From NCBI GenBank assembly GCA_019120675.1, contig DWUQ01000065.1, positions 1 to 19,856 on the forward strand: a stretch of DNA of 19,856 bases, written 5' to 3'. Below the pieces are notes generated by a model that searched no databases, had not been told where the DNA came from, and saw only the letters and a program-made list of their open reading frames with translations. Every line of letters starts with the position of its first letter. Positions within the stretch are counted from its first letter, which is position 1. A program made the translations under genes and the position numbers. This document shows, piece by piece, positions 6,831 to 14,072 of this stretch. The DNA comes from Candidatus Paenalcaligenes intestinipullorum (GTDB lineage: Bacteria; Pseudomonadota; Gammaproteobacteria; Burkholderiales; Burkholderiaceae_B).

Positions 6831-7625
6831 CTAGAGAACCTGAGCGGCTTGAACAACCGCCTCAGCTTTACGGAATAAACGATAGAAGTTTTCTTTGGAG
6901 GATTGAGCCACTTCGGCTACAGTTATGCCGCGCAACTCGGCAATTTTTTCAGCCACATGCACGACCAAAGACGGGTCATTGGTCTTGCCTCGATAGGGCA
7001 CTGGTGCTAAATAAGGGGAGTCGGTTTCAATCAGCAGGCGATCCAAAGGTACCTTAGTGGCGACTTCTTGAACCTGCTGGGCATTTTTAAACGTCACGAT
7101 TCCCGAGATAGAAATGTAAAAGCCCAAGTCCAAGGCGGCTTCGGCCATGGCCCAGCTTTCGGTAAAACAATGCATCACCCCACCACACTGCTGAGCATTT
7201 TCCTCTTGCATAATGCGTAGCGTATCGTCGGGGGCATCACGAGTATGGATAATCAAAGGCAACTGCGCCTGATTAGCCGCTTGAATGTGAATACGAAAGC
7301 GTTCGCGCTGCCAATCGAGCGGCTCTTGTTGGTAGTAATAGTCTAGGCCCGTTTCACCAATCGCTACTACCCGTGGGTGGGTCGCCCGCTCAAGTAAGTC
7401 CGCAATAGAGGGCTGATTGACGGCCTCGTAGCCGGGGTGCACCCCTACTGAGGCCACCCAATGCGGTTGCCGCTCCACCACCTGCATCACACGTGGCCAA
7501 TCCTCGAGCGTCACACTGACCACCAAGGCCTGTTCGACTTGATTGCGTTGCATGGCGGCCAGCACCTCATCGAATTTTTCAGTGAGAGCTGGAAAATCAA
7601 GGTGACAATGGGAATCAACAAACAT
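6831..7625 (-). CDS. TatD family metal-dependent hydrolase (YcfH type)
   Basis: A 264-residue TIM-barrel metallohydrolase of the TatD family, the same length as E. coli YcfH (265). Family members are Mg-dependent 3'-5' exonucleases or deoxyribonucleases, though the role of YcfH itself is poorly defined. Metal-ligand motifs are complete: HCH at His6/His8 (VDSHCHLD), Glu91 (IGETGLDYYY), His127 (IIHTRD), His152 (MHCFTE) and Asp202 (ETDSPYLAP). The ATG at 7625 has GGA upstream. It follows holB in the same direction after a 141-base gap and is coupled to the ankyrin gene downstream. The holB-tatD neighbourhood is that of E. coli ycfH, which supports the YcfH assignment over TatD proper. Confidence 0.93.
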   Translation of the reverse strand: MFVDSHCHLDFPALTEKFDEVLAAMQRNQVEQALVVSVTLEDWPRVMQVVERQPHWVASVGVHPGYEAVNQPSIADLLERATHPRVVAIGETGLDYYYQQEPLDWQRERFRIHIQAANQAQLPLIIHTRDAPDDTLRIMQEENAQQCGGVMHCFTESWAMAEAALDLGFYISISGIVTFKNAQQVQEVATKVPLDRLLIETDSPYLAPVPYRGKTNDPSLVVHVAEKIAELRGITVAEVAQSSKENFYRLFRKAEAVVQAAQVL

Positions 7626-7766
7626 AAAGCATTCCGTTTGAGCAAAGATTAGTGCTCAGCATATAAAAGAAATCACGACAAACAATGGCTAGCCATGACG
7701 AAAAAGATGGCATCCTCTACCCCATCCTGCCTCACTTTATAGGAGCGGAGGGATTCGCGCACCTCG
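7626..7766. other. 141-base gap between holB and tatD
   Basis: This gap occupies the place where many proteobacteria carry pilZ between holB and tatD. It has no clear terminator. It contains a perfect 12-base palindrome ATGGCTAGCCAT (7685-7696) and, on the minus strand, a possible weak promoter TTGTTT-N16-TATGCT pointing to tatD. A short minus-strand open frame starting inside the holB end and stopping near 7680 is described in the findings. Confidence 0.4.
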
Positions 7767-8810
7767 TTAAGCGGCTGCTTTCGTATTAAGGCTACGATGC
7801 AATCGATCCAAGGTGTGATGCACCAATAGTTTGGCATTAAGCGGGTGTTCTTGCCAACGGATTTGTTCGAGTAACCATTTATGCAGCTGACTGAGCGCTA
7901 AGGGAGAAAGCTCGGCCACTTGCTTCAAATAAGCTTGGTATAAATCGGGGTAATACCGTGCGGGCAAGTGCACGCTCAATAAATGCAGATCCATCACCAT
8001 GCAGTGCAGAATATGCAACCATTGTGAGGCGGGAAGCTTTTCTAACTGCTCTGCAATGCCTTCGTAGCGCGGGGCGGTCTGTAGGAGTTGTTGAAGTAAC
8101 GCACTGAGCCAATCGGGGTAGGGACGGTCTTGTTGTTGCGCTAACGCGAACGCCGCTAATGGTCCCCCGCCTGCTGCCGCCAACCAACTGGTGGAATCAC
8201 TTAAACCTTGTTCGTCCAACCATGCTAACGCCTCATTTGATGAGGGTAAAGGCAACGGTAAGCGTCGACAACGCGACACAATCGTGGGTAATAAGCGATC
8301 GGGCGCCTCAGCCACTAACAAGAACACAGTATGCTCAGGCGGCTCTTCGAGCATTTTTAATAGCGCATTGGCAGAAACCGTATTTAAGCGCTCAGCCGGA
8401 TACAGTACCGCCACACGCCACCCACCTCGGTGGGTAGCCGTGGTGAACCAAGATTGCAATTGACGCAACTGCTCAACTCGAATTTCCTTGGACGGTGCGG
8501 TTTTTTTGGTGGTGTCCGCTTCCGTGCTGCCTGCTTCTAAAACGGCTACGGCTTCGGGGCGAATCAGCCGCAAATCAGGATGGTTGCCTTGTTGACACCA
8601 ACGGCAAGCGTCGCACTGCTGACACGCTAGGCCATGCTGAGGCTGCCAACACAATAAAGACTGGGCACTTTGACGGGCAAAGGTCACTTTACCAATGCCG
8701 GGTGCACCATGAATGAGCCAAGCGTGGGCAAAACGTTCGCGGTGCTGCAGCCAATTTTGGGCTATTTGACGCTGCCAAGGGTAATACCCAAAAAATTCAG
8801 AGTGGCTCAT
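7767..8810 (-). CDS. holB: DNA polymerase III subunit delta'
   Basis: The delta' clamp-loader subunit (347 residues), which works with delta and gamma/tau to load the sliding clamp. The AAA+ P-loop region reads HGAPGIGKVTFA with Lys41; the residue after the lysine is Val rather than Ser/Thr, consistent with delta' subunits not hydrolysing ATP. A zinc module is formed by Cys54, Cys63, Cys66 and Cys69, with the spacing of E. coli delta'. The SRC motif (TIVSRCRRLPL) and LLKMLEEPPEHTVFLL sensor region are typical of clamp-loader proteins. The start ATG at 8810 lies inside the 3' end of tmk, a 14-base overlap that implies coupled translation. The tmk-holB pair is strongly conserved in proteobacteria. 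Confidence 0.95.
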   Translation of the reverse strand: MSHSEFFGYYPWQRQIAQNWLQHRERFAHAWLIHGAPGIGKVTFARQSAQSLLCWQPQHGLACQQCDACRWCQQGNHPDLRLIRPEAVAVLEAGSTEADTTKKTAPSKEIRVEQLRQLQSWFTTATHRGGWRVAVLYPAERLNTVSANALLKMLEEPPEHTVFLLVAEAPDRLLPTIVSRCRRLPLPLPSSNEALAWLDEQGLSDSTSWLAAAGGGPLAAFALAQQQDRPYPDWLSALLQQLLQTAPRYEGIAEQLEKLPASQWLHILHCMVMDLHLLSVHLPARYYPDLYQAYLKQVAELSPLALSQLHKWLLEQIRWQEHPLNAKLLVHHTLDRLHRSLNTKAAA

Positions 8811-9435
8811 GATAACGCTTAAAGAGTTGGTTTAGACCCTGACTGAGCTCGTGACGAATGGCGTCGATACTACGATGACCATCAATCACATGAATACGCT
8901 GGGGGTGTAGCTGTGCCCGCAGCAAATACGCTTCGCGCGTGCGTTGAAAGAAGGCTTGCGCCTCTTGCTCAAAACGATCGGGTTCACGAGCGTGTTGCAA
9001 ACGCTCTTGTGCGACGGCTAAAGGGACATCAAATAACCAAGTACGATCGGGTTGACGATGAGGATGCACCCAGTTTTCAAGCGTCGCCATCGCTTCCACA
9101 CCTAATTGCCGCCCACCGCCTTGGTAAGCAAAACTGGCATCACTGAAGCGATCGCACACCACCCACTTCCCTTCAGCCAAAGCCGGTTCAATGACCTGGC
9201 TTAAATGCTCATTGCGGGCCGCAAACATGAGTAACGCTTCGGTCTTTACCTCCATGGCTTGATGCAAAAGCAGCTCACGGAGTTGCTCACCCAAAGGGGT
9301 GCCTCCTGGCTCACGGGTAGCCACGACTTCAATACCTTGCGCTTGGATTTGGGTGATCAACCACTCAAGATGCGTACTTTTTCCTGCGCCATCCACCCCA
9401 TCTAGGCTAATAAATAACCCTGGTTTGACACTCAT
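8797..9435 (-). CDS. tmk: Thymidylate kinase
   Basis: dTMP kinase (212 residues), phosphorylating dTMP to dTDP in the cytoplasm for DNA synthesis. The P-loop is GVDGAGKST (residues 13-21), followed by ATREPGGTPLGE, the DR motif in WVVCDRFSDASFAYQGGGR and the lid-region segment DRFEQEAQAFFQRTREAYL. The length is normal for the family. Its ATG overlaps the mltG stop in TAATG and its 3' end overlaps holB, so mltG, tmk and holB form one translationally coupled operon read from 10451 towards 7767. Confidence 0.96.
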   Translation of the reverse strand: MSVKPGLFISLDGVDGAGKSTHLEWLITQIQAQGIEVVATREPGGTPLGEQLRELLLHQAMEVKTEALLMFAARNEHLSQVIEPALAEGKWVVCDRFSDASFAYQGGGRQLGVEAMATLENWVHPHRQPDRTWLFDVPLAVAQERLQHAREPDRFEQEAQAFFQRTREAYLLRAQLHPQRIHVIDGHRSIDAIRHELSQGLNQLFKRYHEPL

Positions 9436-10451
9436 TACTGCCCTTTATTTAGAATATACCGTCTGACCGCACGATTGTGATCGGTGAGGTTTTTTGAAAA
9501 TTCACTTGTACCATCGCCTCGCGAGACAAAGTAGTAGAAATTGTGTTGTTCGGGATGAAGCACAGCCTGCAAAGATGCCTTGCTTGCTAAGGCTATTGGA
9601 CTGGGAGGTAGGCCATTGCGGGTATAGGTGTTCCATGGGGTGTCGGTGGTCAGGTCGCGTTTGCGTATCCGCCCCTCGTACTGCTGCCCCATACCATAAA
9701 TTACGGTAGGATCGGTTTGCAAGGGCATATTGATGCGTAAGCGATTGATAAACACGCCTGCTACCCGCTCACGATCGGCCGCATGGCCGGTTTCTTTTTC
9801 TACAATTGAGGCCAGAATTAAGGCCTCATAAGGCGTACTCAAAGGCAGGTCTTGGTCTCGCTGTGCCCACATTTGCTGTAGGATATCCGCTTGAGCTTGG
9901 TAGGCTCGGCGTAGGAGCTCTTGATCCGTCGAGCCTGGCGCAAACACATAGGTATCAGGGTAAAACAACCCTTCCACATAGGGGTAGGTGGCACCGAGTT
10001 CCTGAACAAAGGCGTGGACTTTTTCAGGCGTATCGAGGGTGTGTTTTAAATCTGGGTGTTGCTGCATACTATCCAGCATGCGGTCTACGGTCCAGCCCTC
10101 AATAAAGGTAATGCTACTGTGGGTCATGTCACCCGCGACCATACGCTCAAGGATTTGCCATAAGCTATCGCCCTGCTTGATCTCATACGCACCGGCTTGC
10201 AGTTGCCGATCTTGTTTGGTGAGACGTGCTAACGCGACAAATACATCTGCATTAACGGAAACACCTTGGTCACGTAAGCGTTGCGCAATTTGACGAGGCC
10301 CCATGCCCTGCTCCACCCTATAATCCACAATAGGCGTTTTCAAGGCGACCGCACGCTCTTTGACCCACCACCATGCGACGCCCCCAAGGAGAGCGCCCAA
10401 CACAGCAAGCACCAACACAACCCGCAAAACGACTACGACGACCTTTTTCAT
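9435..10451 (-). CDS. mltG: Endolytic murein transglycosylase MltG
   Basis: Inner-membrane endolytic lytic transglycosylase (338 residues) that cuts nascent peptidoglycan glycan strands and so helps end their synthesis. A single N-terminal membrane anchor (about residues 4-30, VVVVVLRVVLVLAVLGALLG) is followed by a LysM-like region and the catalytic YceG domain. The catalytic glutamate is Glu218 in ASIVEKETG, the same number as in E. coli MltG. Other family motifs are VEGLFYPDTYVF, GVFINRLRINMPLQTDPT and GLPPSPIALASKASLQA. The start at 10451 gives the usual MKK before the anchor, though no good Shine-Dalgarno precedes it. It heads the mltG-tmk-holB operon and starts only 9 bases from the divergent ygfZ. 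Confidence 0.95.
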   Translation of the reverse strand: MKKVVVVVLRVVLVLAVLGALLGGVAWWWVKERAVALKTPIVDYRVEQGMGPRQIAQRLRDQGVSVNADVFVALARLTKQDRQLQAGAYEIKQGDSLWQILERMVAGDMTHSSITFIEGWTVDRMLDSMQQHPDLKHTLDTPEKVHAFVQELGATYPYVEGLFYPDTYVFAPGSTDQELLRRAYQAQADILQQMWAQRDQDLPLSTPYEALILASIVEKETGHAADRERVAGVFINRLRINMPLQTDPTVIYGMGQQYEGRIRKRDLTTDTPWNTYTRNGLPPSPIALASKASLQAVLHPEQHNFYYFVSRGDGTSEFSKNLTDHNRAVRRYILNKGQ

Positions 10452-10460
10452 AGGATGGAT

Positions 10461-11420
10461 ATGACTCTTACTTCTTTAACTGAATACCTAAGTTTAAGCC
10501 ATTATCAAATTATTGAGGCCATAGGTCCTGAAGCCGAACAATTTTTGCAAAATCAGCTGACCGATGATGTGGTGGGCTTAGGTTCTGAGCACGCGCGCTA
10601 TATGGGCTATTGCACCGCGAATGGCCGTCTATTGGCCACACCTTTGGTTTGGCAACACCCGATCCAAGAGAGCGTGTATTTATTAGTGCATCGCAGTTTA
10701 ACCGATGTGTTTTTAAAGCGTCTGAAAATGTTTGTGCTGCGCGCTAAGGTCGATTTACAAGTGAGCACCATGCATGTGTATGGGGCCTATGGCGCGATCT
10801 CTGAGGACACGATTAGCGCACCTTACGCGGTCAGCCAAGACGCCGACCACTTTATTATTCAAGCCCCCAGCCTTGCTGGCCATCCCAGCCGTTTTTGGGT
10901 CGTTGCCAACGAGATACCTACACCAATTCCTGTGACGGATGACCCGCTACGTGTCGAGCAATGGGAAGCGGAGCAATTACAAGCTGGTATGGCTACCCTA
11001 TGCTTAGCCACCCAAGACGCGTTTATCCCACAAAGCCTCAATATGGAATTAATCGGTGCGGTTAATTTTCAAAAAGGCTGTTTCCCAGGCCAAGAGGTGG
11101 TGGCTCGAAGTCACTATCGGGGCACCATTCGTCGGCGCTGTGCTTTATTTAGTGTCGACAGCGAGGCTGCTCTACCCTTTCTAGAAGAAATACAACCTGG
11201 CAAGGATCTCTACACCTTAAATAGCGATAACGAGCCGCGTGCCCGGATTGTGAATGTGGCAGTGACGGCGGATAAGGTTTGGATTATGGCCGAGGTGCAA
11301 CTGGGTGAACTGAAGGAGTTAGTCTATACCCTACACAACTCATCCGGCCCGCAATTGATGGTCGTAGACTTGCCTTATGATATTTATCAACAACGCCAAA
11401 ATGTACGGCCCAAGCTCTAA
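10461..11420 (+). CDS. ygfZ: YgfZ-type folate-binding Fe-S cluster assembly protein
   Basis: A 319-residue GcvT-like protein of the YgfZ/IBA57 family, which uses tetrahydrofolate and helps maintain or build certain [4Fe-4S] enzymes such as MiaB. The family signature K-G-C-[FY]-x-G-Q-E is present as FQKGCFPGQEVVARSHYRG, holding the conserved cysteine. The N-terminal half contains EQFLQNQLTDDV, typical of the fold. The frame is open back to 10281, but that stretch is antisense to mltG; AGGA at 10452-10455 fits the ATG at 10461, with ATG 10455 as an alternative. The start faces mltG with 9 bases between them, so its promoter must lie within the mltG 5' coding region. Confidence 0.93.
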   Translation: MTLTSLTEYLSLSHYQIIEAIGPEAEQFLQNQLTDDVVGLGSEHARYMGYCTANGRLLATPLVWQHPIQESVYLLVHRSLTDVFLKRLKMFVLRAKVDLQVSTMHVYGAYGAISEDTISAPYAVSQDADHFIIQAPSLAGHPSRFWVVANEIPTPIPVTDDPLRVEQWEAEQLQAGMATLCLATQDAFIPQSLNMELIGAVNFQKGCFPGQEVVARSHYRGTIRRRCALFSVDSEAALPFLEEIQPGKDLYTLNSDNEPRARIVNVAVTADKVWIMAEVQLGELKELVYTLHNSSGPQLMVVDLPYDIYQQRQNVRPKL

Positions 11421-11474
11421 GGCTACGTCTCATTAATTTGTAACAAATAACTCGCTATTACAGGCAGAGCCAAA

Positions 11475-11507
11475 CATAAAGGGCTGATTTTACGTCAACC
11501 CTTTATG
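11475..11507. terminator. Hairpin between convergent ygfZ and the enoyl-CoA hydratase-like gene
   Basis: CATAAAGGG (11475-11483) and CCCTTTATG (11499-11507) are perfect inverted repeats. Three more pairs (TGA/TCA) can form inside after one mismatch, leaving a seven-base loop. It sits between two convergent stops but lacks a clear T-run on either strand, so termination is probable rather than certain. Confidence 0.5.
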
Positions 11508-11516
11508 GGTTAAAGC

Positions 11517-12626
11517 TTACTTAAAACAAAGCGCTAACTCCGCGTTAGGCCAGTCGGGCCGATAAAAGCGCTCAAGCTCTAAAGGGCTAAAATCCTTGGG
11601 GTGTTGCCAAACAGGTTGACGATCTTTGTCGATTAACAGCGCGCGCACCCCTTCCACTAAATCGCCACGCGCGCAGCACTGCATGGCCACCCATAAGTCG
11701 TCGGCTAATGTTTGCGACACGCTACGCTTGCGATTTTGCGCCATGAGAGCCAAGGTAATTGTTTGCGATAGAGGGGAAGCCGTGCACAGCTGCTCATAAG
11801 CTTGATGCAGCCAAGGCTGAGAGGTCTGTTGCGCCAGCACCGCCAACTGTTGAGTAAAGTCGGCCACGCTTGCTGGGCGTGCAAGCGAACGCAAGGCAGG
11901 ATACACCTGCATGACTGGGCTATCACTGAGCACCCAGCCCTTGGCGTATTCCCCCAAGATTTGATTCAAATACGCTAGGGGAGACGCCTCGGCTTGCGGA
12001 GTGGCTTGTTCCAGATGCGTTAAAAACTCTGCACTGCTACCGGGTACCCACCAATCCGCTAAACCTAAGGCCACACAGTCCGCAGCTTGGATACTGACCC
12101 CTGATAGGGCAAGCAACTCTCCCACCCCATTGGGTAAACGCGCCAGCATCCACGTACCGGCCACATCTGGAAACAGGCCGATGCAAACCTCAGGCATCGC
12201 AAAACGCGTGTTATCGAACACCACTCGATGACTGGCCCCCATAAACATACCCACGCCGCCCCCCATCACCACGCCTTGACCTAACACAACAATAGGCTTT
12301 GGGTAATAGTGGATCAGCTCATCCAGACTGTATTCGGCATGAAAAAACTCATACACATAGTGATCACTACGCAAGGTCTGGCGGCACTCTTGTAACGCAT
12401 GATACAGCGCCACAATGTCGCCTCCTGCACAAAAGGCGCGCTCATGTTCACTCATCAGTACTACAAATTCAATGTTCGGATCATCGCGCCACGCCACGAG
12501 CTGCTGATGAATCGACAAGGTAAGCGCTAAGTCCACACTATTGAGCGACTTAGGGCGATCCAAACTCATCACACCAAAGCGGTGCTTGAGCGCTTCGATT
12601 TGGCGCACGGAACTGTGTACAGTCAT
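11517..12626 (-). CDS. Enoyl-CoA hydratase/isomerase family protein, 3-hydroxyisobutyryl-CoA hydrolase-like
   Basis: A 369-residue crotonase-superfamily protein. Its length and C-terminal segment (DKDRQPVWQHPKDFSPLELERFY) match the 3-hydroxyisobutyryl-CoA hydrolase (HIBYL-CoA hydrolase) group rather than the 260-residue hydratases. The first oxyanion-hole motif is AFCAGGDI (about residues 64-71), the second MGGGVGMFMG (121-130), and the catalytic region MPEVCIGLFPDVAGTW has Glu146 and Asp154. Known members release 3-hydroxyisobutyrate in valine breakdown, but no other valine genes are here. It begins 9 bases after the rnfH stop without an obvious Shine-Dalgarno, so it is likely co-transcribed with ratA-rnfH. 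The exact substrate is uncertain. Confidence 0.85.
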   Translation of the reverse strand: MTVHSSVRQIEALKHRFGVMSLDRPKSLNSVDLALTLSIHQQLVAWRDDPNIEFVVLMSEHERAFCAGGDIVALYHALQECRQTLRSDHYVYEFFHAEYSLDELIHYYPKPIVVLGQGVVMGGGVGMFMGASHRVVFDNTRFAMPEVCIGLFPDVAGTWMLARLPNGVGELLALSGVSIQAADCVALGLADWWVPGSSAEFLTHLEQATPQAEASPLAYLNQILGEYAKGWVLSDSPVMQVYPALRSLARPASVADFTQQLAVLAQQTSQPWLHQAYEQLCTASPLSQTITLALMAQNRKRSVSQTLADDLWVAMQCCARGDLVEGVRALLIDKDRQPVWQHPKDFSPLELERFYRPDWPNAELALCFK

Positions 12627-12635
12627 ACGATTGAT

Positions 12636-12989
12636 TTATGTGTTTCGATTGGGCAGCATTTGTGCGGCAATGCTCAGTGCTTTGCCACCTGTTTTTTGGG
12701 CGCTTTGCCGAGCGCGGTGCTCGGCTCGACGACGACGGGACTCCATGGGATCAAAACTTAATGGCCGATAGATTTCGATGCGATCGCCCTGCTTCACGAG
12801 ACGATCGGTCTGTACCAGCTCACCAAACACCCCTACGTCTAAGTTTACCGTCTCGGGGTGCTCACGATAGAGTGTGCTGGTTTTTAAGGCCTGAGCGATC
12901 GTAGTATGGGCTGGTACCGTTAAATCCTGTTGCCACAGCGTATGCGGTAACGCGTACACAACTTGAAGGGTCAGAGTATGCTTAGACAT
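12636..12989 (-). CDS. rnfH: RnfH/RatB family ubiquitin-fold protein
   Basis: A small 117-residue protein of the RnfH (UPF0125, also called RatB) family with a predicted beta-grasp, ubiquitin-like fold; its function is not established. The hallmark is the segment GDRIEIYRPLSFDPMESRRRRA at about residues 67-88. The N-terminal strand TLTLQVVYALP is also typical. ATG 12989 is used; GTG 12992 is an alternative and neither has a clear Shine-Dalgarno. It follows ratA by 10 bases, the same ratA-rnfH order as in E. coli. A basic C-terminal tail (RRRRAEHRARQSAQK) follows the fold. Confidence 0.93.
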   Translation of the reverse strand: MSKHTLTLQVVYALPHTLWQQDLTVPAHTTIAQALKTSTLYREHPETVNLDVGVFGELVQTDRLVKQGDRIEIYRPLSFDPMESRRRRAEHRARQSAQKTGGKALSIAAQMLPNRNT

Positions 12990-12999
12990 CACTATCTAA

Positions 13000-13431
13000 T
13001 TAATCGTAGAGCTCGTGAGCCCGTCGGGTAAAGGAGTCGATAAAGCTATTGGCAACACGATTAAAAATCGGCCCCACCACCAGCTCCAAGGCGCGATTCG
13101 CAAAGGCGTACTCCATAATGAAAACGACTTTACAGCCATCCTCGCCCAAGGGTATAAACTCCCAATCGCCTTTAAGATCTGAAAAAGGCCCTTCAATTAG
13201 GGACAATTGGATCCGATTGGGAAATTCATGCTCGTTGCGCGTGGCAAAGGTTTGGCGTACCCCTGCAATGCTAATCGTGACGGCAGCCTCCATACCATGC
13301 TCGTCCTGGTGACGAACTTCCGCACCGCCACACCACGGCATAAACTCGGGGTATTTCTCGACATCTGCCACAAGGTTGAACATTTGTTCAGTACTAAATG
13401 GAACGAGGACGGAGCGTTTTACTGTATGCAT
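13000..13431 (-). CDS. ratA: RatA/COQ10-type START-domain protein
   Basis: A 143-residue START-like (polyketide cyclase/COQ10) protein. E. coli RatA was reported to bind 50S subunits and block 70S assembly, while homologous COQ10 binds ubiquinone; which activity applies here is open. Family motifs are MHTVKRSVLVPFSTEQMFNL, VADVEKYPEFMPWCGG, EGPFSDLKGDWEFIPL and a C-terminal helix FNRVANSFIDSFTRRAHELY. The frame extends to a TTG at 13458, but ATG 13431 aligns with RatA proteins. No Shine-Dalgarno precedes it. It is divergent from smpB, as in E. coli, and leads the operon ratA-rnfH-hydrolase. Confidence 0.93.
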   Translation of the reverse strand: MHTVKRSVLVPFSTEQMFNLVADVEKYPEFMPWCGGAEVRHQDEHGMEAAVTISIAGVRQTFATRNEHEFPNRIQLSLIEGPFSDLKGDWEFIPLGEDGCKVVFIMEYAFANRALELVVGPIFNRVANSFIDSFTRRAHELYD

Positions 13432-13446
13432 GGATAAGGCGATAAT
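13418..13446 (+). promoter_or_regulatory. Putative smpB promoter
   Basis: TTTACT (13418-13423), a 17-base spacer and GATAAT (13441-13446) match four and five of six sigma-70 positions. It would start transcription near 13453, about 35 bases before the smpB ATG. The -35 lies inside the ratA coding region. Confidence 0.5.
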
Positions 13447-13471
13447 AGAGAGAACCAATAATTTTACACAA
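13442..13471 (-). promoter_or_regulatory. Putative ratA promoter overlapping the smpB -10
   Basis: On the minus strand TATTAT (13447-13442) is a five-of-six -10 element, with a weak TTGTGT about 18 bases upstream. It shares bases 13442-13446 with the smpB -10 on the other strand. Transcription would start only a few bases before the ratA ATG at 13431. Confidence 0.4.
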
Positions 13472-13487
13472 AGGCAGCCAGTACTTC

Positions 13488-13961
13488 ATGAGCATTGTTG
13501 ACAACCGTAAAGCCCGCCACGATTATTTCATCGAAGAAACCTACGAAGCCGGTATCGTGCTTCAAGGTTGGGAAGTGAAAGCCATTCGTGCCGGCCATGT
13601 GCAGCTTGCCGAAAGCTACGTCATCATTCGTGATGGTGAAATTTGGGTGATAGGCATGCATATTAGCCCATTACCAACGGCTTCGAGCCATATTGTTCCA
13701 GACGCAGCGCGGACACGCAAACTTTTATTCCGCCAAGAGGAAATTAATAAGCTGATTGGTCGCGTTGAGCAGCGTGGTTATACGCTCGTGCCCCTTAATT
13801 TGCACTACACGCGTGGCCGCATCAAAATGGATGTCGGTTTAGGTCGCGGCAAGAAGCAACACGACAAACGCGACACCTCACGCGACCGCGACTGGGCACG
13901 TGAACAAGAGCGCTTACTCAAGCACAATGCGGTGCGTCGCCGTGCCGAGTTAGCGGACTAA
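13488..13961 (+). CDS. smpB: SsrA-binding protein SmpB
   Basis: The tmRNA-binding protein SmpB (157 residues), required for trans-translation: it brings SsrA RNA to ribosomes stalled on broken mRNAs. The sequence is canonical: SIVDNRKARHDYFIEETYEAG, LQGWEVKAIRAG, ESYVIIRDGEIWVIGMHISP, RTRKLLFRQEEINKLIG and YTLVPLNLHYTRGRIKMDVG. The C-terminal basic tail (KKQHDKRDTSRDRDW) is the part that enters the decoding centre. The length is usual. AAAGG lies 14 bases before the ATG, a long spacing. ssrA itself is not in the window. It is divergent from ratA. Confidence 0.97.
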   Translation: MSIVDNRKARHDYFIEETYEAGIVLQGWEVKAIRAGHVQLAESYVIIRDGEIWVIGMHISPLPTASSHIVPDAARTRKLLFRQEEINKLIGRVEQRGYTLVPLNLHYTRGRIKMDVGLGRGKKQHDKRDTSRDRDWAREQERLLKHNAVRRRAELAD

Positions 13962-14006
13962 GCTTGGCGGCTTAGCATCCGCTGAACTAAATTAGCTCAA
14001 GCTACC

Positions 14007-14040
14007 ATGCATAACGCCCCTTAAGTGGGGCTTCATGCAT
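14007..14040. terminator. Hairpin between convergent smpB and ndh
   Basis: ATGCAT (14007-14012) pairs with ATGCAT (14035-14040), and GCCCC (14016-14020) with GGGGC (14027-14031), separated by a three-by-three internal loop and closed by a six-base loop. It lies between convergent stop codons. No T-run follows, so it is a probable but not classical terminator. Confidence 0.5.
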
Positions 14041-14072
14041 TAACGAAACGGATTGAATGCGGATCTATACAC

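Noticed and set aside
8159..8463. Two overlapping plus-strand open frames inside holB
   Set aside because: Antisense to conserved holB sequence with no motif, start signal or conservation argument.
10281..10460. 60-residue N-terminal extension of ygfZ
   Set aside because: It is antisense to mltG, contains His/Pro-rich non-family sequence, and the family start with AGGA upstream fits 10461.
13000..13431. ratA-rnfH as a toxin-antitoxin module
   Set aside because: The RatA/RatB names suggest this, but both are conserved chromosomal families of START and ubiquitin-like fold and no antitoxin logic is visible; RatA is better seen as a ribosome or quinone-linked protein.
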